Below are positions 50,172-58,589 of a stretch of DNA of 58,589 nt, piece by piece. Source of the DNA: Bacillus sp. MM2020_1. GTDB taxonomy: Bacteria; Bacillota; Bacilli; Bacillales; Cytobacillaceae. How positions within the stretch are numbered: the stretch's first letter is position 1; every line of letters starts with the position of its first letter. Under the pieces are notes generated by a model, which worked only from the letters and a program-made list of their open reading frames with translations, searched no databases and had not been told where the DNA came from. The translations under genes were made by a program, and so were the position numbers. The stretch covers positions 1 through 58,589 of the forward strand of contig JAANMP010000028.1 in the NCBI GenBank assembly GCA_011250595.1. The letters run 5' to 3'.

Positions 50172-51470
50172 ATGGCCACAAATCTCCAGTATTACTTAAA
50201 CAATCATTATAAAGACATAAAGATATTATATGTTGAAGAGGATAGGTTTTCGCGAGAAAAGCTCTTGCGTGTTCTAAAGCGTCGTTTTGTTGATGTTCAC
50301 GCAGCAATTGACGATGTGGAAGCTCTTCAACTCTACCAGCGTTACCAACCTGATTTGATTATTTGTGATATCAAAATGAATCAAATAAGCGGATTAGAAT
50401 TCATTAATAAGATTCGTGCCTTAAACGAGCAAGTTCAAATCATTGCAACAACCACTTATGATGATCAAGATATCTTTATTCAATCGATTGCTAATAAAGT
50501 CAATCATTTTATCTTCAAACCAATTGACTTAGATTTCCTTTTGCAGGCGATTCAAAAATCAGTCTATCAAATGCAATTAGAGAAAGAGCTTGCCAAACAA
50601 AAGAAGTTATCAAGAGCCATTTTGGATTTCCAGGATAACCTCATTTTTATCATTGAAAACGATGAAATAATTGAATTCAATCAAGCCTTTGCCAACTTTA
50701 CTGGAATTAGTAAGATACAAACTCAGTTACATAAGAGTAAATTACTATCTAGTTATTTTGTTGAAGACACGAATTATTTTTACCCTAACGACAAGAGTAA
50801 ATGGTATCAAGAAATTCCAGAAACTGAAAAAAATGCTGTAAAGGTGCACTGGAAAGATACTAATAGCAGAGATACGATCTTTTTACTAAAGACCAAGATT
50901 ATTCCAGGTACCAACCAGTATCTATTTGTCTGTAAAGATATCACAGCATTAGAGGATGCGAGTAGAAGAAATCGGCAATTAGTCCTGATGGATTCCTTAA
51001 CAAACAGTATCAATCGATTAGAAATGGATGATATCTTGGCAATGGAAATAAGACGTTCCGAGCGATTGGGGCAGCCTTTTTCGCTTATATTGATCGATAT
51101 TGACTTCTTTAAACATGTGAATGAACGTTTTGGACAACAAGCTGGGGATAAAGTCCTCCATACGATTTCTACTATCGTTCAACAACGGATTAGAGAATCA
51201 GATATTTTTGTCCGCTGGGGAGGAGAGGAATTTATTATACTCACTCCTGGAACCGATGGAAATGGAGCAACGGAGTTAGCAGAATCTATCCGTTCCATCA
51301 TCGAAGACTTTCAATTTAAAAATATTGATCAGATTACTTGTAGTTTTGGGATTACTGAGTTTACTCGAGGTAAAAAGAAAAAAGACTTAATATTAGAGGC
51401 AGATAAGGCGCTCATTCAATCCAAAAATAAAGGCCGAAACTGTGTAACCAATTACATCCAAGAAAGGTAA
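50172..51470 (+). CDS. Response regulator with GGDEF domain (diguanylate cyclase)
   Basis: A 432-residue cytosolic protein. An N-terminal receiver domain has the acceptor Asp66 (IICDIKM) and the Lys in IFKPID. A PAS-like domain follows at about 150-265. The GGDEF domain at about 270-430 has the catalytic GGEEF at 350-354 and an RxxD product-inhibition site (RESD, 341-344) exactly five residues before it. It should make cyclic di-GMP on phosphorylation. The ATG at 50172 follows GAGGTGAAAA. A histidine kinase follows four bases later. The receiver's acidic pocket has EE-D (21-24) in place of the usual DD. Confidence 0.87.
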   Translation: MATNLQYYLNNHYKDIKILYVEEDRFSREKLLRVLKRRFVDVHAAIDDVEALQLYQRYQPDLIICDIKMNQISGLEFINKIRALNEQVQIIATTTYDDQDIFIQSIANKVNHFIFKPIDLDFLLQAIQKSVYQMQLEKELAKQKKLSRAILDFQDNLIFIIENDEIIEFNQAFANFTGISKIQTQLHKSKLLSSYFVEDTNYFYPNDKSKWYQEIPETEKNAVKVHWKDTNSRDTIFLLKTKIIPGTNQYLFVCKDITALEDASRRNRQLVLMDSLTNSINRLEMDDILAMEIRRSERLGQPFSLILIDIDFFKHVNERFGQQAGDKVLHTISTIVQQRIRESDIFVRWGGEEFIILTPGTDGNGATELAESIRSIIEDFQFKNIDQITCSFGITEFTRGKKKKDLILEADKALIQSKNKGRNCVTNYIQER

Positions 51471-51474
51471 GAAG

Positions 51475-52428
51475 GTGGTCAGATTGCTTTTGTGGTATAT
51501 TTTTATATTCTTGGTAATTGGATTATTCATTTATGTTATTTTCCAATCAATTCATAAAAGCCGTGAGCTAATGAAAAAGTTGGAAGAAAGTGAACACAGC
51601 TACCGGGATTTGGCAAAAAAATATGAAGCTGCGAAAATTTTGAAACAAGATTTAGAAATTAGAATTCAAGATGAAGTAGCCAAAAATCGCGAGAAGGATT
51701 TTGTCCTTATCCAGCAATCAAGACTTGCAGCGATGGGAGAATTGATTGCTAGTATGGGTCATCAATGGCAGCAGCCGTTAAATAGCTTATCACTATTAAT
51801 CCAGGACGTAAGAGAAGCACTAGAGTTCGGGGAAATTGACGATCAATATATGGACCGGTTTACTAAAGAAAGTATGTTCCAAATTAAGGAAATGTCACAA
51901 ACAATTAATGATTTTCGCAGATTTTATAAGCCGAACAAGGAAAAAACCCCATTCTATGTAGGAGATTCGATTGAAGATGCCCTATCCATCTTTTCAACAA
52001 GTTTAAAAAAACACGCCATTCAGGTGGAGTTTGAATATAGAGGACAGTATACGGCTATTGGTTTTCCCAATGAATATAGCCAAGTTGTCCTTAATCTATT
52101 AACAAATACAAGGGATGCTTTTGTTCAAAACGATACAAAAAATCGAAAAATATTCATCACCATTGGTGAAACGGACAGAGAGATCACAGCAGAATTTATC
52201 GATAATGCCGGCGGAATCGAACTAGAATTACTTGAGAAAATCTTCGATCCTTATTTTACGACGAGACAACACGGCACGGGTTTAGGACTTTATCTGGCAA
52301 AGAAGATATTGGAAAATATGGACGGAAGTGTCCAGGCAGAAAATACCGGGGATGGAGCCCGATTTTGCCTCATCGTCCCGAAGGCAGCAGCCGCGGTTAA
52401 ACCAGAACTTATTTCCGTTTCAAGTTAA
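51475..52428 (+). CDS. Membrane histidine kinase, partner of the GGDEF regulator
   Basis: A 317-residue kinase. One membrane helix (about 4-24), then a coiled coil to about 75, then the phospho-acceptor His96 in SMGHQWQQPLN, as in the HQWRQPLN group. The ATPase domain has the N box (NLLTNTRDA), G1 (DNAGGIE) and G2 (GTGLGLYLAK). There is no extracytoplasmic sensor domain, so it senses through the membrane or the coiled coil. Both GTG 51475 and TTG 51484 have fair ribosome-binding sites. It begins four bases after the regulator stop, so the two form a system. Confidence 0.85.
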   Translation: MVRLLLWYIFIFLVIGLFIYVIFQSIHKSRELMKKLEESEHSYRDLAKKYEAAKILKQDLEIRIQDEVAKNREKDFVLIQQSRLAAMGELIASMGHQWQQPLNSLSLLIQDVREALEFGEIDDQYMDRFTKESMFQIKEMSQTINDFRRFYKPNKEKTPFYVGDSIEDALSIFSTSLKKHAIQVEFEYRGQYTAIGFPNEYSQVVLNLLTNTRDAFVQNDTKNRKIFITIGETDREITAEFIDNAGGIELELLEKIFDPYFTTRQHGTGLGLYLAKKILENMDGSVQAENTGDGARFCLIVPKAAAAVKPELISVSS

Positions 52429-52435
52429 TACTATT

Positions 52436-52460
52436 TGCCCCTTTTACCAGGGGCTTTTTC
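52436..52460 (+). terminator. Terminator of the two-component pair
   Basis: GCCCC and GGGGC pair around an 8-base loop, followed by five T. Confidence 0.65.
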
Positions 52461-52531
52461 TATTTGAAAACCTTTTATTATGTTTTTTTTGAAAATATAG
52501 GTAAAATAAAGAGGGAAAGGGAGTGAGACTT

Positions 52532-52948
52532 TTGACGATTGAAAATCCAAGTCGCAATGAAATTGGAACAATTTTAAAAAAGGCAAAAACAATCGCTGTT
52601 GTTGGGTTGAGTGATAATCCTGAACGAACATCCTATCAAGTTTCCGCTGCTATGCAAAAAGCTGGTTATGACATTATTCCAGTGAATCCAACAATCGATC
52701 AGGTGCTTGGTGTAAAAGCCGTTGCTTCACTGAAGGATATTGAAGGTCATGTGGACATCGTTAACGTTTTTCGCAGGTCAGAACAATTGTTCGATGTTGC
52801 AAAAGAATTTGATTTAATCGATGCAGATGTATATTGGGCCCAGCTTGGTCTTGAAAATGAAGAAGCCTATGAGTTTTTAAAAAATAAGGGCTATACTGTC
52901 ATTATGAACCGCTGTATTAAAGTTGAACATGCGTTGACAAGGGTATAA
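52532..52948 (+). CDS. yneT: YneT, CoA-binding protein
   Basis: A 138-residue protein with a Rossmann-like CoA-binding domain. It has TIAVVGLSDNPERTSYQV near the start, then YDIIPVNPTI, and VIMNRCIKVEH at the end, all typical of the family. The start is TTG 52532 with AAAGGGAG ten bases upstream; a GTG at 52523 is too close to that site. The function is unknown. It precedes parE in B. subtilis also. Confidence 0.87.
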   Translation: MTIENPSRNEIGTILKKAKTIAVVGLSDNPERTSYQVSAAMQKAGYDIIPVNPTIDQVLGVKAVASLKDIEGHVDIVNVFRRSEQLFDVAKEFDLIDADVYWAQLGLENEEAYEFLKNKGYTVIMNRCIKVEHALTRV

Positions 52949-52957
52949 TTTTTTACC

Positions 52958-52989
52958 AAAAAACTGCTAAAGATTAGCAGTTTTTTTCT
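52958..52989 (+). terminator. Terminator of yneT
   Basis: AAACTGCT and AGCAGTTT pair, followed by a run of T. The stretch to parE (53237) holds its promoter region; I saw no gene there. Confidence 0.85.
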
Positions 52990-53237
52990 TTTATTTCGCC
53001 CAATTACGCCTGCTAATATTATTACAAAAATATGTAGTTTAAAAATACCTATTTGCCAAAATAAAATAAATCGCTACAATTAAGCATAGACGCCGCGAGT
53101 TATATGATAAAATAAGAAGCGGCAAACATTGGTTCTATTTTATATTTAAAAAGATAATTAAATGAACGTCTAATCAATTAGTTCATGAAGCAATTAGAAG
53201 GATACTTCTTTTTGTAGGGAATGAAAGGGGTATTTTA

Positions 53238-55217
53238 GTGGCAAGGAATCAGCAAGTTTTTGATTATAATGATGATGCCATACAGGTACTTGAAGGTCTT
53301 GAGGCTGTTAGAAAACGCCCGGGAATGTACATTGGCAGCACCGATGCACGAGGACTCCATCATCTTGTTTACGAGATTGTTGACAATTCTGTCGATGAAG
53401 CGCTTGGAGGATTTGGTGATCAAATCATTGTAAAAATACACAAAGATAATTCAATAAGTGTAAATGACCGAGGACGTGGAATGCCTACGGGAATGCACAA
53501 AATGGGGAAACCGACACCAGAGGTTATCTTAACTGTACTTCATGCCGGCGGTAAGTTTGGTCAAGGCGGTTATAAAACAAGCGGCGGTTTGCACGGTGTT
53601 GGTGCATCAGTAGTTAATGCGTTATCTGAATGGTTAACCGTCACAATTAAAAGAGACGGTTTCGTATATGAACAGCGCTTTGAAAATGGCGGCAAGCCGC
53701 TAACAACCCTTGAAAAAATCGGCAAAACCAATCAAACAGGAACAACAATTCATTTTAAGCCGGATCCGACCATTTTTTCGACGACCACTTATAACTTTGA
53801 GACTTTATGTGAGAGGTTAAGAGAGTCCGCATTCTTACTTAAAGGATTAAAAATAGAAATTATCGATGAACGGAATGATTTCCACGAAGTTTTTCATTAT
53901 GAAAATGGAATTGAAGCGTTTGTTGCCTATTTAAACGAAGAAAAGGATGTTCTACACCCAGTTATTAGCCTCGAAGGCGCTAATCATGGAATTGAAGTTG
54001 ATTTTGCGTTTCAATTTAATGATGGCTATTCAGAAAATGTCCTCTCGTTCGTTAATAATGTCCGCACAAGAGACGGCGGTACGCATGAAGCCGGGGCTAA
54101 AACAGCAATGACAAGAGTATTTAATGATTATGCACGAAAGGTTTCTTTCTTAAAAGACAAAGATAAAAACCTTGATGGTGCAGATATCCGCGAAGGTTTG
54201 TCAGCGATCATCTCCGTTCGAATCCCGGAAGAACTGCTCCAGTTCGAAGGTCAAACGAAGGGGAAATTAGGAACAAGTGAAGCTAGGTCCGCTGTCGATG
54301 CGGTTGTTTCTGAACACCTCTCCTATTTTCTAGAAGAGAACCCTGATATTAGCTCCCTTCTGATCAAGAAATCAATAAAAGCCTATCAAGCAAGAGAGGC
54401 TGCAAGAAAAGCGCGTGAAGATGCAAGGAGCGGAAAAAAACGCAAGCGTTCAGATGCGGTTTTATCTGGTAAACTAACACCAGCCCAATCACGTAATCCG
54501 CAAAGAAATGAACTTTACCTGGTCGAGGGTGATTCCGCAGGTGGTTCCGCAAAACAAGGTCGTGACCGACGCTTCCAAGCTGTTCTTCCACTGAGGGGTA
54601 AGGTAATAAATACCGAAAAAGCCAAGCTTGCTGACATTTTTAAGAATGAAGAAATCAATACGATTATTCATGCCATTGGCGGTGGAGTAGGGACCGATTT
54701 TAGTGTAGAAGATATCAATTACGATAAAATTGTCATAATGACCGATGCCGATACAGATGGTGCACATATTCAAGTGTTACTACTTACTTTCTTTTATCGT
54801 TATATGAAGCCCTTGCTAGAAGCGGGCAAAGTGTTTATCGCCCTTCCGCCGTTGTATAAAGTAAGTAGAGGGACAGGCAAAAAAGAAATCATTGAATATG
54901 CTTGGAGTGATGATGACCTCCAGGATGCAATAAAAAAAGTTGGCAGAGGCTATATTCTTCAACGCTATAAAGGACTTGGAGAAATGAACGCCGACCAACT
55001 TTGGGATACAACGATGGACCCGGAAACACGGACGTTGATTCGTGTGAAAATAGATGATGCCGCAAGAGCGGAACGCAGGGTGACCACACTGATGGGTGAT
55101 AAAGTGGAACCGCGTCGCAAATGGATTGAAAGCAATGTGGCCTTTGGTTTAGAAGAGGATGACACCATATTAGAAAATGAAAATATTACGGTCTCTGAGG
55201 AGGATTCTGAAGGATGA
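53238..55217 (+). CDS. parE: ParE, topoisomerase IV subunit B
   Basis: The ATPase and TOPRIM subunit of topoisomerase IV, which separates linked daughter chromosomes. In its 659 residues are the GHKL ATP site ([31 protein letters not shown]), the transducer domain, and the TOPRIM motifs [14 protein letters not shown] and [11 protein letters not shown]. The GTG start at 53238 follows AAAGGGG. The stop overlaps the parC start by four bases. The [13 protein letters not shown] segment and lack of a long insert separate it from GyrB. Confidence 0.95.
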   Translation: MARNQQVFDYNDDAIQVLEGLEAVRKRPGMYIGSTDARGLHHLVYEIVDNSVDEALGGFGDQIIVKIHKDNSISVNDRGRGMPTGMHKMGKPTPEVILTVLHAGGKFGQGGYKTSGGLHGVGASVVNALSEWLTVTIKRDGFVYEQRFENGGKPLTTLEKIGKTNQTGTTIHFKPDPTIFSTTTYNFETLCERLRESAFLLKGLKIEIIDERNDFHEVFHYENGIEAFVAYLNEEKDVLHPVISLEGANHGIEVDFAFQFNDGYSENVLSFVNNVRTRDGGTHEAGAKTAMTRVFNDYARKVSFLKDKDKNLDGADIREGLSAIISVRIPEELLQFEGQTKGKLGTSEARSAVDAVVSEHLSYFLEENPDISSLLIKKSIKAYQAREAARKAREDARSGKKRKRSDAVLSGKLTPAQSRNPQRNELYLVEGDSAGGSAKQGRDRRFQAVLPLRGKVINTEKAKLADIFKNEEINTIIHAIGGGVGTDFSVEDINYDKIVIMTDADTDGAHIQVLLLTFFYRYMKPLLEAGKVFIALPPLYKVSRGTGKKEIIEYAWSDDDLQDAIKKVGRGYILQRYKGLGEMNADQLWDTTMDPETRTLIRVKIDDAARAERRVTTLMGDKVEPRRKWIESNVAFGLEEDDTILENENITVSEEDSEG

Positions 55218-57652
55218 GTACAAATGAAAAATTCCGTGACTTGCCTCTAGAAGATGTAATTGGTGATCGTTTTGGTCGATATAGTAAATATATTATTCAA
55301 GAACGAGCCCTTCCCGATGCACGTGACGGCTTAAAACCAGTGCAGCGGAGAATTCTTTATGCGATGCATTTTGAAGGAAATACGCATGATAAAGGTTTTC
55401 GTAAATCAGCTAAAACGGTCGGTAACGTTATTGGTAACTACCATCCACATGGAGATTCATCTGTGTATGAGGCAATGGTACGAATGAGTCAGGATTGGAA
55501 GGTAAGAAATGTTTTGGTCCAAATGCATGGAAACAACGGCAGCGTCGACGGTGATCCACCGGCAGCCATGCGTTATACCGAAGCAAGACTTTCAGCGATT
55601 GCATCAGAATTAATGCGTGATATTGAAAAAAACACTGTGGAATATATTTCAAACTTTGATGATACTTCGAAAGAGCCAACTGTTTTGCCAGCCATGTTCC
55701 CAAATCTTCTTGTCAATGGATCAACAGGAATTTCAGCGGGCTATGCAACAGATATCCCGCCGCATCATCTTGGCGAAATCATTGATGGGGTCATCAAGAG
55801 AATGGACCAACCCGATTGTTCAGTGGATGATTTAATGACAATCGTCAAAGGTCCTGATTTTCCTACAGGCGGTATCATTCAAGGGGTAGCTGGGATTAAA
55901 AAGGCCTATGAAACTGGTAAAGGAAAAATTATCGTCCGTAGTAAAGCAGAAATAGAAGAGGTACGTGGTGGTAAGCAGCAAATTGTTATCACCGAAATTC
56001 CTTATGAGATCAATAAGGCCAATCTCGTCAAAAAAATGGATGAATTCCGTCTTGATCGAAAAGTGGAAGGCATCTCTGAAATCCGTGATGAAACGGACCG
56101 GACAGGCCTTAGAATTGTCATTGATTTAAAGAAAGATGCTGATGCGGAAGGTGTCTTAAACTATTTATACAAAAATAGTGACCTTCAAATAACCTACAAT
56201 TTTAATATGGTTGCCATTCATAAAAAACGTCCAAAATTAATGGGACTTAGAGAGATGTTGGATGCATACATCGAGCACCAAAAGGAAGTTGTGACAAGAA
56301 GATCGCAATTTGATCTAAATAAAGCCAAAGAGCGGCAGCATATCGTCGAAGGATTAATGAAGGCTTTATCGATCCTCGATGAAGTAATCGCCACCATCCG
56401 TGCTTCCAAGGATAAACGCAATGCGAAGGACAATTTAATGGCAAAGTTTGCGTTTACCGAGCTTCAGTCAGAAGCAATCGTTTCTTTACAACTATATCGC
56501 TTAACGAACACCGATATCACTGCACTGAGACAGGAAGCTGAAGAATTAGCAAAAAGAATTGACGAGCTTACTAGTATTTTAGCAAGCGATAAAACGCTAT
56601 TCTCTGTGATTAAAAAAGAATTAAAAGATGTCAAAAAACGGTTTGCAGATGAGCGTCGTTCTAAGATCGAAGCAGAAATCGAAGAATTAAAAATCAATCT
56701 TGAAGTCACCGTCCCAAGTGAAGACGTAATTGTTACGGTTACAAAAGAGGGTTATGTGAAACGAACAAGCCCGCGTTCTTTTGCGGCCTCCAGTGGTCAG
56801 GACCTTGCCATGAAGGATTCAGATCGTTTGTTAGCGCAGCTTGAAATGAATACAAAAGATGTTTTGCTCCTGTTCACGAATAAAGGAAATTACTTATTCT
56901 GCCCAGTCCACGAGCTGCCGGATATCCGCTGGAAAGACCTTGGACAGCATGTCGCGAATATTATTCCAATTGAGCGTGATGAAGAGATTATCCAAGCCAT
57001 TCCGGTGAAGGACTTTGAGGCAAATTTATTTCTAGTCTTTGTCACCAAAAACGGCATGGTCAAGAAAACAGAGCTTAAACACTATAAAGCACAACGTTAT
57101 TCCAAACCGCTTGTTGGCATTAACTTGAAGGATGATGATCAAGTTACGGATGTTCATCTAACAGACGGAACGAAGGAATTATTCTTAATCACCCACTTAG
57201 GTTACTCTTTATGGTTTCATGAAGAAGAAATCAGTATTGTCGGTGCGCGTGCTGCCGGAGTTAAAGGGATTAATCTAAAAGATGACGATTTTGTCATTGG
57301 TGGTAGAATTATTCATTCAGACAGTAACGAAACCATTGTTATTTCGACGCAGCGCGGAGCTGTGAAGCGGATGAAACTGAAAGAGTTTGAAAAAGCAACA
57401 CGAGCCAAGCGCGGAGTTGTCATTTTAAGAGAGCTTAAGTCCAATCCACACCGAATCACTGGATTTGTCATCGTAAATGAACAGGATGTTATTTATATCC
57501 AGACGGAAAAAGGTCATATTGAAACATTGAATACAGGTGATATTCACTTCAGTGACCGTTATTCGAACGGGTCATTTATTCTTGATGAGGATGACAAAGG
57601 AAAAGTAACCACTGCTTGGAAAGTTCCATCATCAGAAAAACCAGGTCTATAA
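55214..57652 (+). CDS. parC: ParC, topoisomerase IV subunit A
   Basis: The DNA-cleaving subunit, 812 residues. The catalytic Tyr121 is in [10 protein letters not shown]. The quinolone-resistance region [15 protein letters not shown] has the wild-type Ser82/Ser83 and Glu86. A coiled coil (about 360-480) and the C-terminal beta-pinwheel follow. No GyrA box is evident in the pinwheel, which supports ParC over GyrA. It is coupled to parE by an ATGA overlap. Confidence 0.95.
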   Translation: MSTNEKFRDLPLEDVIGDRFGRYSKYIIQERALPDARDGLKPVQRRILYAMHFEGNTHDKGFRKSAKTVGNVIGNYHPHGDSSVYEAMVRMSQDWKVRNVLVQMHGNNGSVDGDPPAAMRYTEARLSAIASELMRDIEKNTVEYISNFDDTSKEPTVLPAMFPNLLVNGSTGISAGYATDIPPHHLGEIIDGVIKRMDQPDCSVDDLMTIVKGPDFPTGGIIQGVAGIKKAYETGKGKIIVRSKAEIEEVRGGKQQIVITEIPYEINKANLVKKMDEFRLDRKVEGISEIRDETDRTGLRIVIDLKKDADAEGVLNYLYKNSDLQITYNFNMVAIHKKRPKLMGLREMLDAYIEHQKEVVTRRSQFDLNKAKERQHIVEGLMKALSILDEVIATIRASKDKRNAKDNLMAKFAFTELQSEAIVSLQLYRLTNTDITALRQEAEELAKRIDELTSILASDKTLFSVIKKELKDVKKRFADERRSKIEAEIEELKINLEVTVPSEDVIVTVTKEGYVKRTSPRSFAASSGQDLAMKDSDRLLAQLEMNTKDVLLLFTNKGNYLFCPVHELPDIRWKDLGQHVANIIPIERDEEIIQAIPVKDFEANLFLVFVTKNGMVKKTELKHYKAQRYSKPLVGINLKDDDQVTDVHLTDGTKELFLITHLGYSLWFHEEEISIVGARAAGVKGINLKDDDFVIGGRIIHSDSNETIVISTQRGAVKRMKLKEFEKATRAKRGVVILRELKSNPHRITGFVIVNEQDVIYIQTEKGHIETLNTGDIHFSDRYSNGSFILDEDDKGKVTTAWKVPSSEKPGL

Positions 57653-57660
57653 ATTTTAGT

Positions 57661-57694
57661 AGGACTCTCTAGAAATCTAGAGGGTCCTTTTTCA
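57661..57694 (+). terminator. Terminator of parEC
   Basis: AGGACTCTCTAGA and TCTAGAGGGTCCT pair, followed by TTTTC. Confidence 0.85.
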
Positions 57695-57749
57695 TCATTT
57701 TTCCAAAACTGGACATACTAACTATTAACAGAGTTGGGAGGGTTCATGA

Positions 57750-58508
57750 ATGAAAAAAGAGATGCTTCTGGTTATTGCTTCGTTTTTTCTCATGTCACTT
57801 ACTGCGATTACCGGGGTTTATGCCATCGAAGAAACGACAAAAATAGTCACTATTTCAAATGAGAAAGCAGACATTACCGGTGATGGTAAAGTGGAGGAGA
57901 TCCTTTTAAAGGGGGTTCCTTATCAGAAAGAAGATACATTTTTGGAGAAAATTTATCTTGAAATTAACGCCTCGAACGGTAAGAAATATTCCTTCCCATT
58001 GGAAAGTGGTGCTAGAGCTTCATTTCAGTTAGTGGACTTAAACGGTGATGGCTTACAGGATTTATTTGCAAGTGTGTTGACAGGGGAAAGTGAGGGAATT
58101 GTCCAAAACTACGCCTATTCTCTAAAAGATTTTGTTCAAACCAATATCCCATTGCCGGAGCCGCTAGAAATGGATAGCCATTTTTTAAAAGGATATAAAG
58201 CAGAAATCAAACTTGCCACAACGGGAAAAGCCTATCGGTTTGATTTAAAGGACCGAAAAATATATTATAAAAGGCTCGGACTTTATTATAAAGGAAAACT
58301 AAATGAGCCTACTGAACTAACCGTAAACCCATTTAACCAGCTCCAACCGATCGCATTAAAGGGCAATAAAGTGGAGTTACAGGGGGAACAAAGGGTTACT
58401 GGAATCGCAAACGCAGACGTCATTGCATCTGTTAAATCTACTTGGACGTTTGAAAGAGGTCATTGGAAACTAAAAAGTACAATTGTAAATAAAGAATTTA
58501 ATAGATAA
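57750..58508 (+). CDS. Secreted protein with two Ca-binding-like loops
   Basis: A 252-residue exported protein with a cleavable signal (about 1-25, MKKEMLLVIASFFLMSLTA). Two FG-GAP/VCBS-like loops are seen, DITGDGKVEEI and DLNGDGLQDLF, each with the D-x-N/T-G-D-G pattern that binds calcium. The C-terminal half is strand-rich and includes YRFDLKDRKIYYKRLGLYYKGKL. The family is common in Bacillus, without a known role. ATG 57750 follows GGGAGG. It is monocistronic. Confidence 0.72.
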   Translation: MKKEMLLVIASFFLMSLTAITGVYAIEETTKIVTISNEKADITGDGKVEEILLKGVPYQKEDTFLEKIYLEINASNGKKYSFPLESGARASFQLVDLNGDGLQDLFASVLTGESEGIVQNYAYSLKDFVQTNIPLPEPLEMDSHFLKGYKAEIKLATTGKAYRFDLKDRKIYYKRLGLYYKGKLNEPTELTVNPFNQLQPIALKGNKVELQGEQRVTGIANADVIASVKSTWTFERGHWKLKSTIVNKEFNR

Positions 58509-58515
58509 TTTTTTT

Positions 58516-58545
58516 AACACAGGACTTCCTGTGTTTTTTATTTTG
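58516..58545 (+). terminator. Rho-independent terminator
   Basis: AACACAGGA and TCCTGTGTT pair, followed by TTTTATTTT. The last 44 bases of the window hold no gene. Confidence 0.85.
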
Positions 58546-58589
58546 ATAATAATTGACGAGATAATCTGTCCGGAATATACTTATGATTG

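Noticed and set aside
55214..57652. Quinolone-resistance substitutions in ParC
   Set aside because: [15 protein letters not shown] carries the wild-type Ser and Glu.

Overview
This is a stretch of chromosome from a spore-forming member of the Bacillaceae. Base composition is low in GC, Shine-Dalgarno sites are strong, and GTG and TTG starts are common. Spore genes are present (sspP, sspO, sspN, tlp, cotM, a GerPA/GerPF-like gene), and the right half follows the Bacillus subtilis order cotM-sspP-sspO-citB-yneN-sspN-tlp-yneP-yneQ-plsY-yneT-parE-parC. Genus is inference: a Neobacillus, Mesobacillus or Bacillus relative fits, but the sequence does not settle it. No rRNA, tRNA, CRISPR array or intact transposase was seen.

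Layout. 1-3.2 kb: the end of a partial gene, a type I methionine aminopeptidase, and a MerR regulator followed by a CNNM/CorC-type transporter (YhdQ-YhdP/MpfA-like). 3.3-13.2 kb: a complete teichuronic acid operon, tuaABCD-(epimerase)-tuaEFGH, behind a candidate four-repeat PhoP box. 13.4-18.5 kb: a probable 33-residue membrane peptide, an ArsB-like transporter with a three-unit Sm-like protein, a His-rich YmaF-like protein, and the YcgR/YcgQ membrane pair. 18.6-25.4 kb: a secreted protein, an MFS exporter, a phosphonate transporter phnDCE with a fused double permease, half of an ABC-F protein, and two small genes. 25.5-27.7 kb: xpt-pbuX under a guanine riboswitch with its terminator. 27.8-31.8 kb: a nitronate monooxygenase, a small membrane protein, and the threonine-degradation pair kbl-tdh.

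32.0-35.6 kb is the most striking part. It holds selD, a SelW/Rdx-like gene and selA. Both selD and the SelW-like gene have an in-frame TGA in a conserved position (G-U-G-C and C-M-Q-U), each followed by a compact hairpin with the features of a bacterial SECIS element. The organism therefore probably makes selenocysteine. selB and selC must lie elsewhere.

35.6-58.6 kb: the spore-protein/aconitase/topoisomerase IV region, interrupted by accessory genes. These are an ABC-F ribosome-protection-like protein with a leader that can fold as an attenuator (a 12-bp antiterminator against a terminator ending just before the ATG), an SDR-family protein, a double-AAA SpoVK-like ATPase, a CPBP protease, and a GGDEF response regulator with a histidine kinase. 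Three copies of a GC-rich inverted-repeat element (31.8, 39.4 and 40.0 kb), a different GC-rich repeat at 49.1 kb, and five tandem 21-bp units at 39.6 kb sit between genes.

The phosphate theme is notable: teichuronic acid replaces phosphate-rich teichoic acid under starvation, and the phn system imports phosphonates. The selenium genes and the ABC-F attenuator are the best candidates for follow-up.
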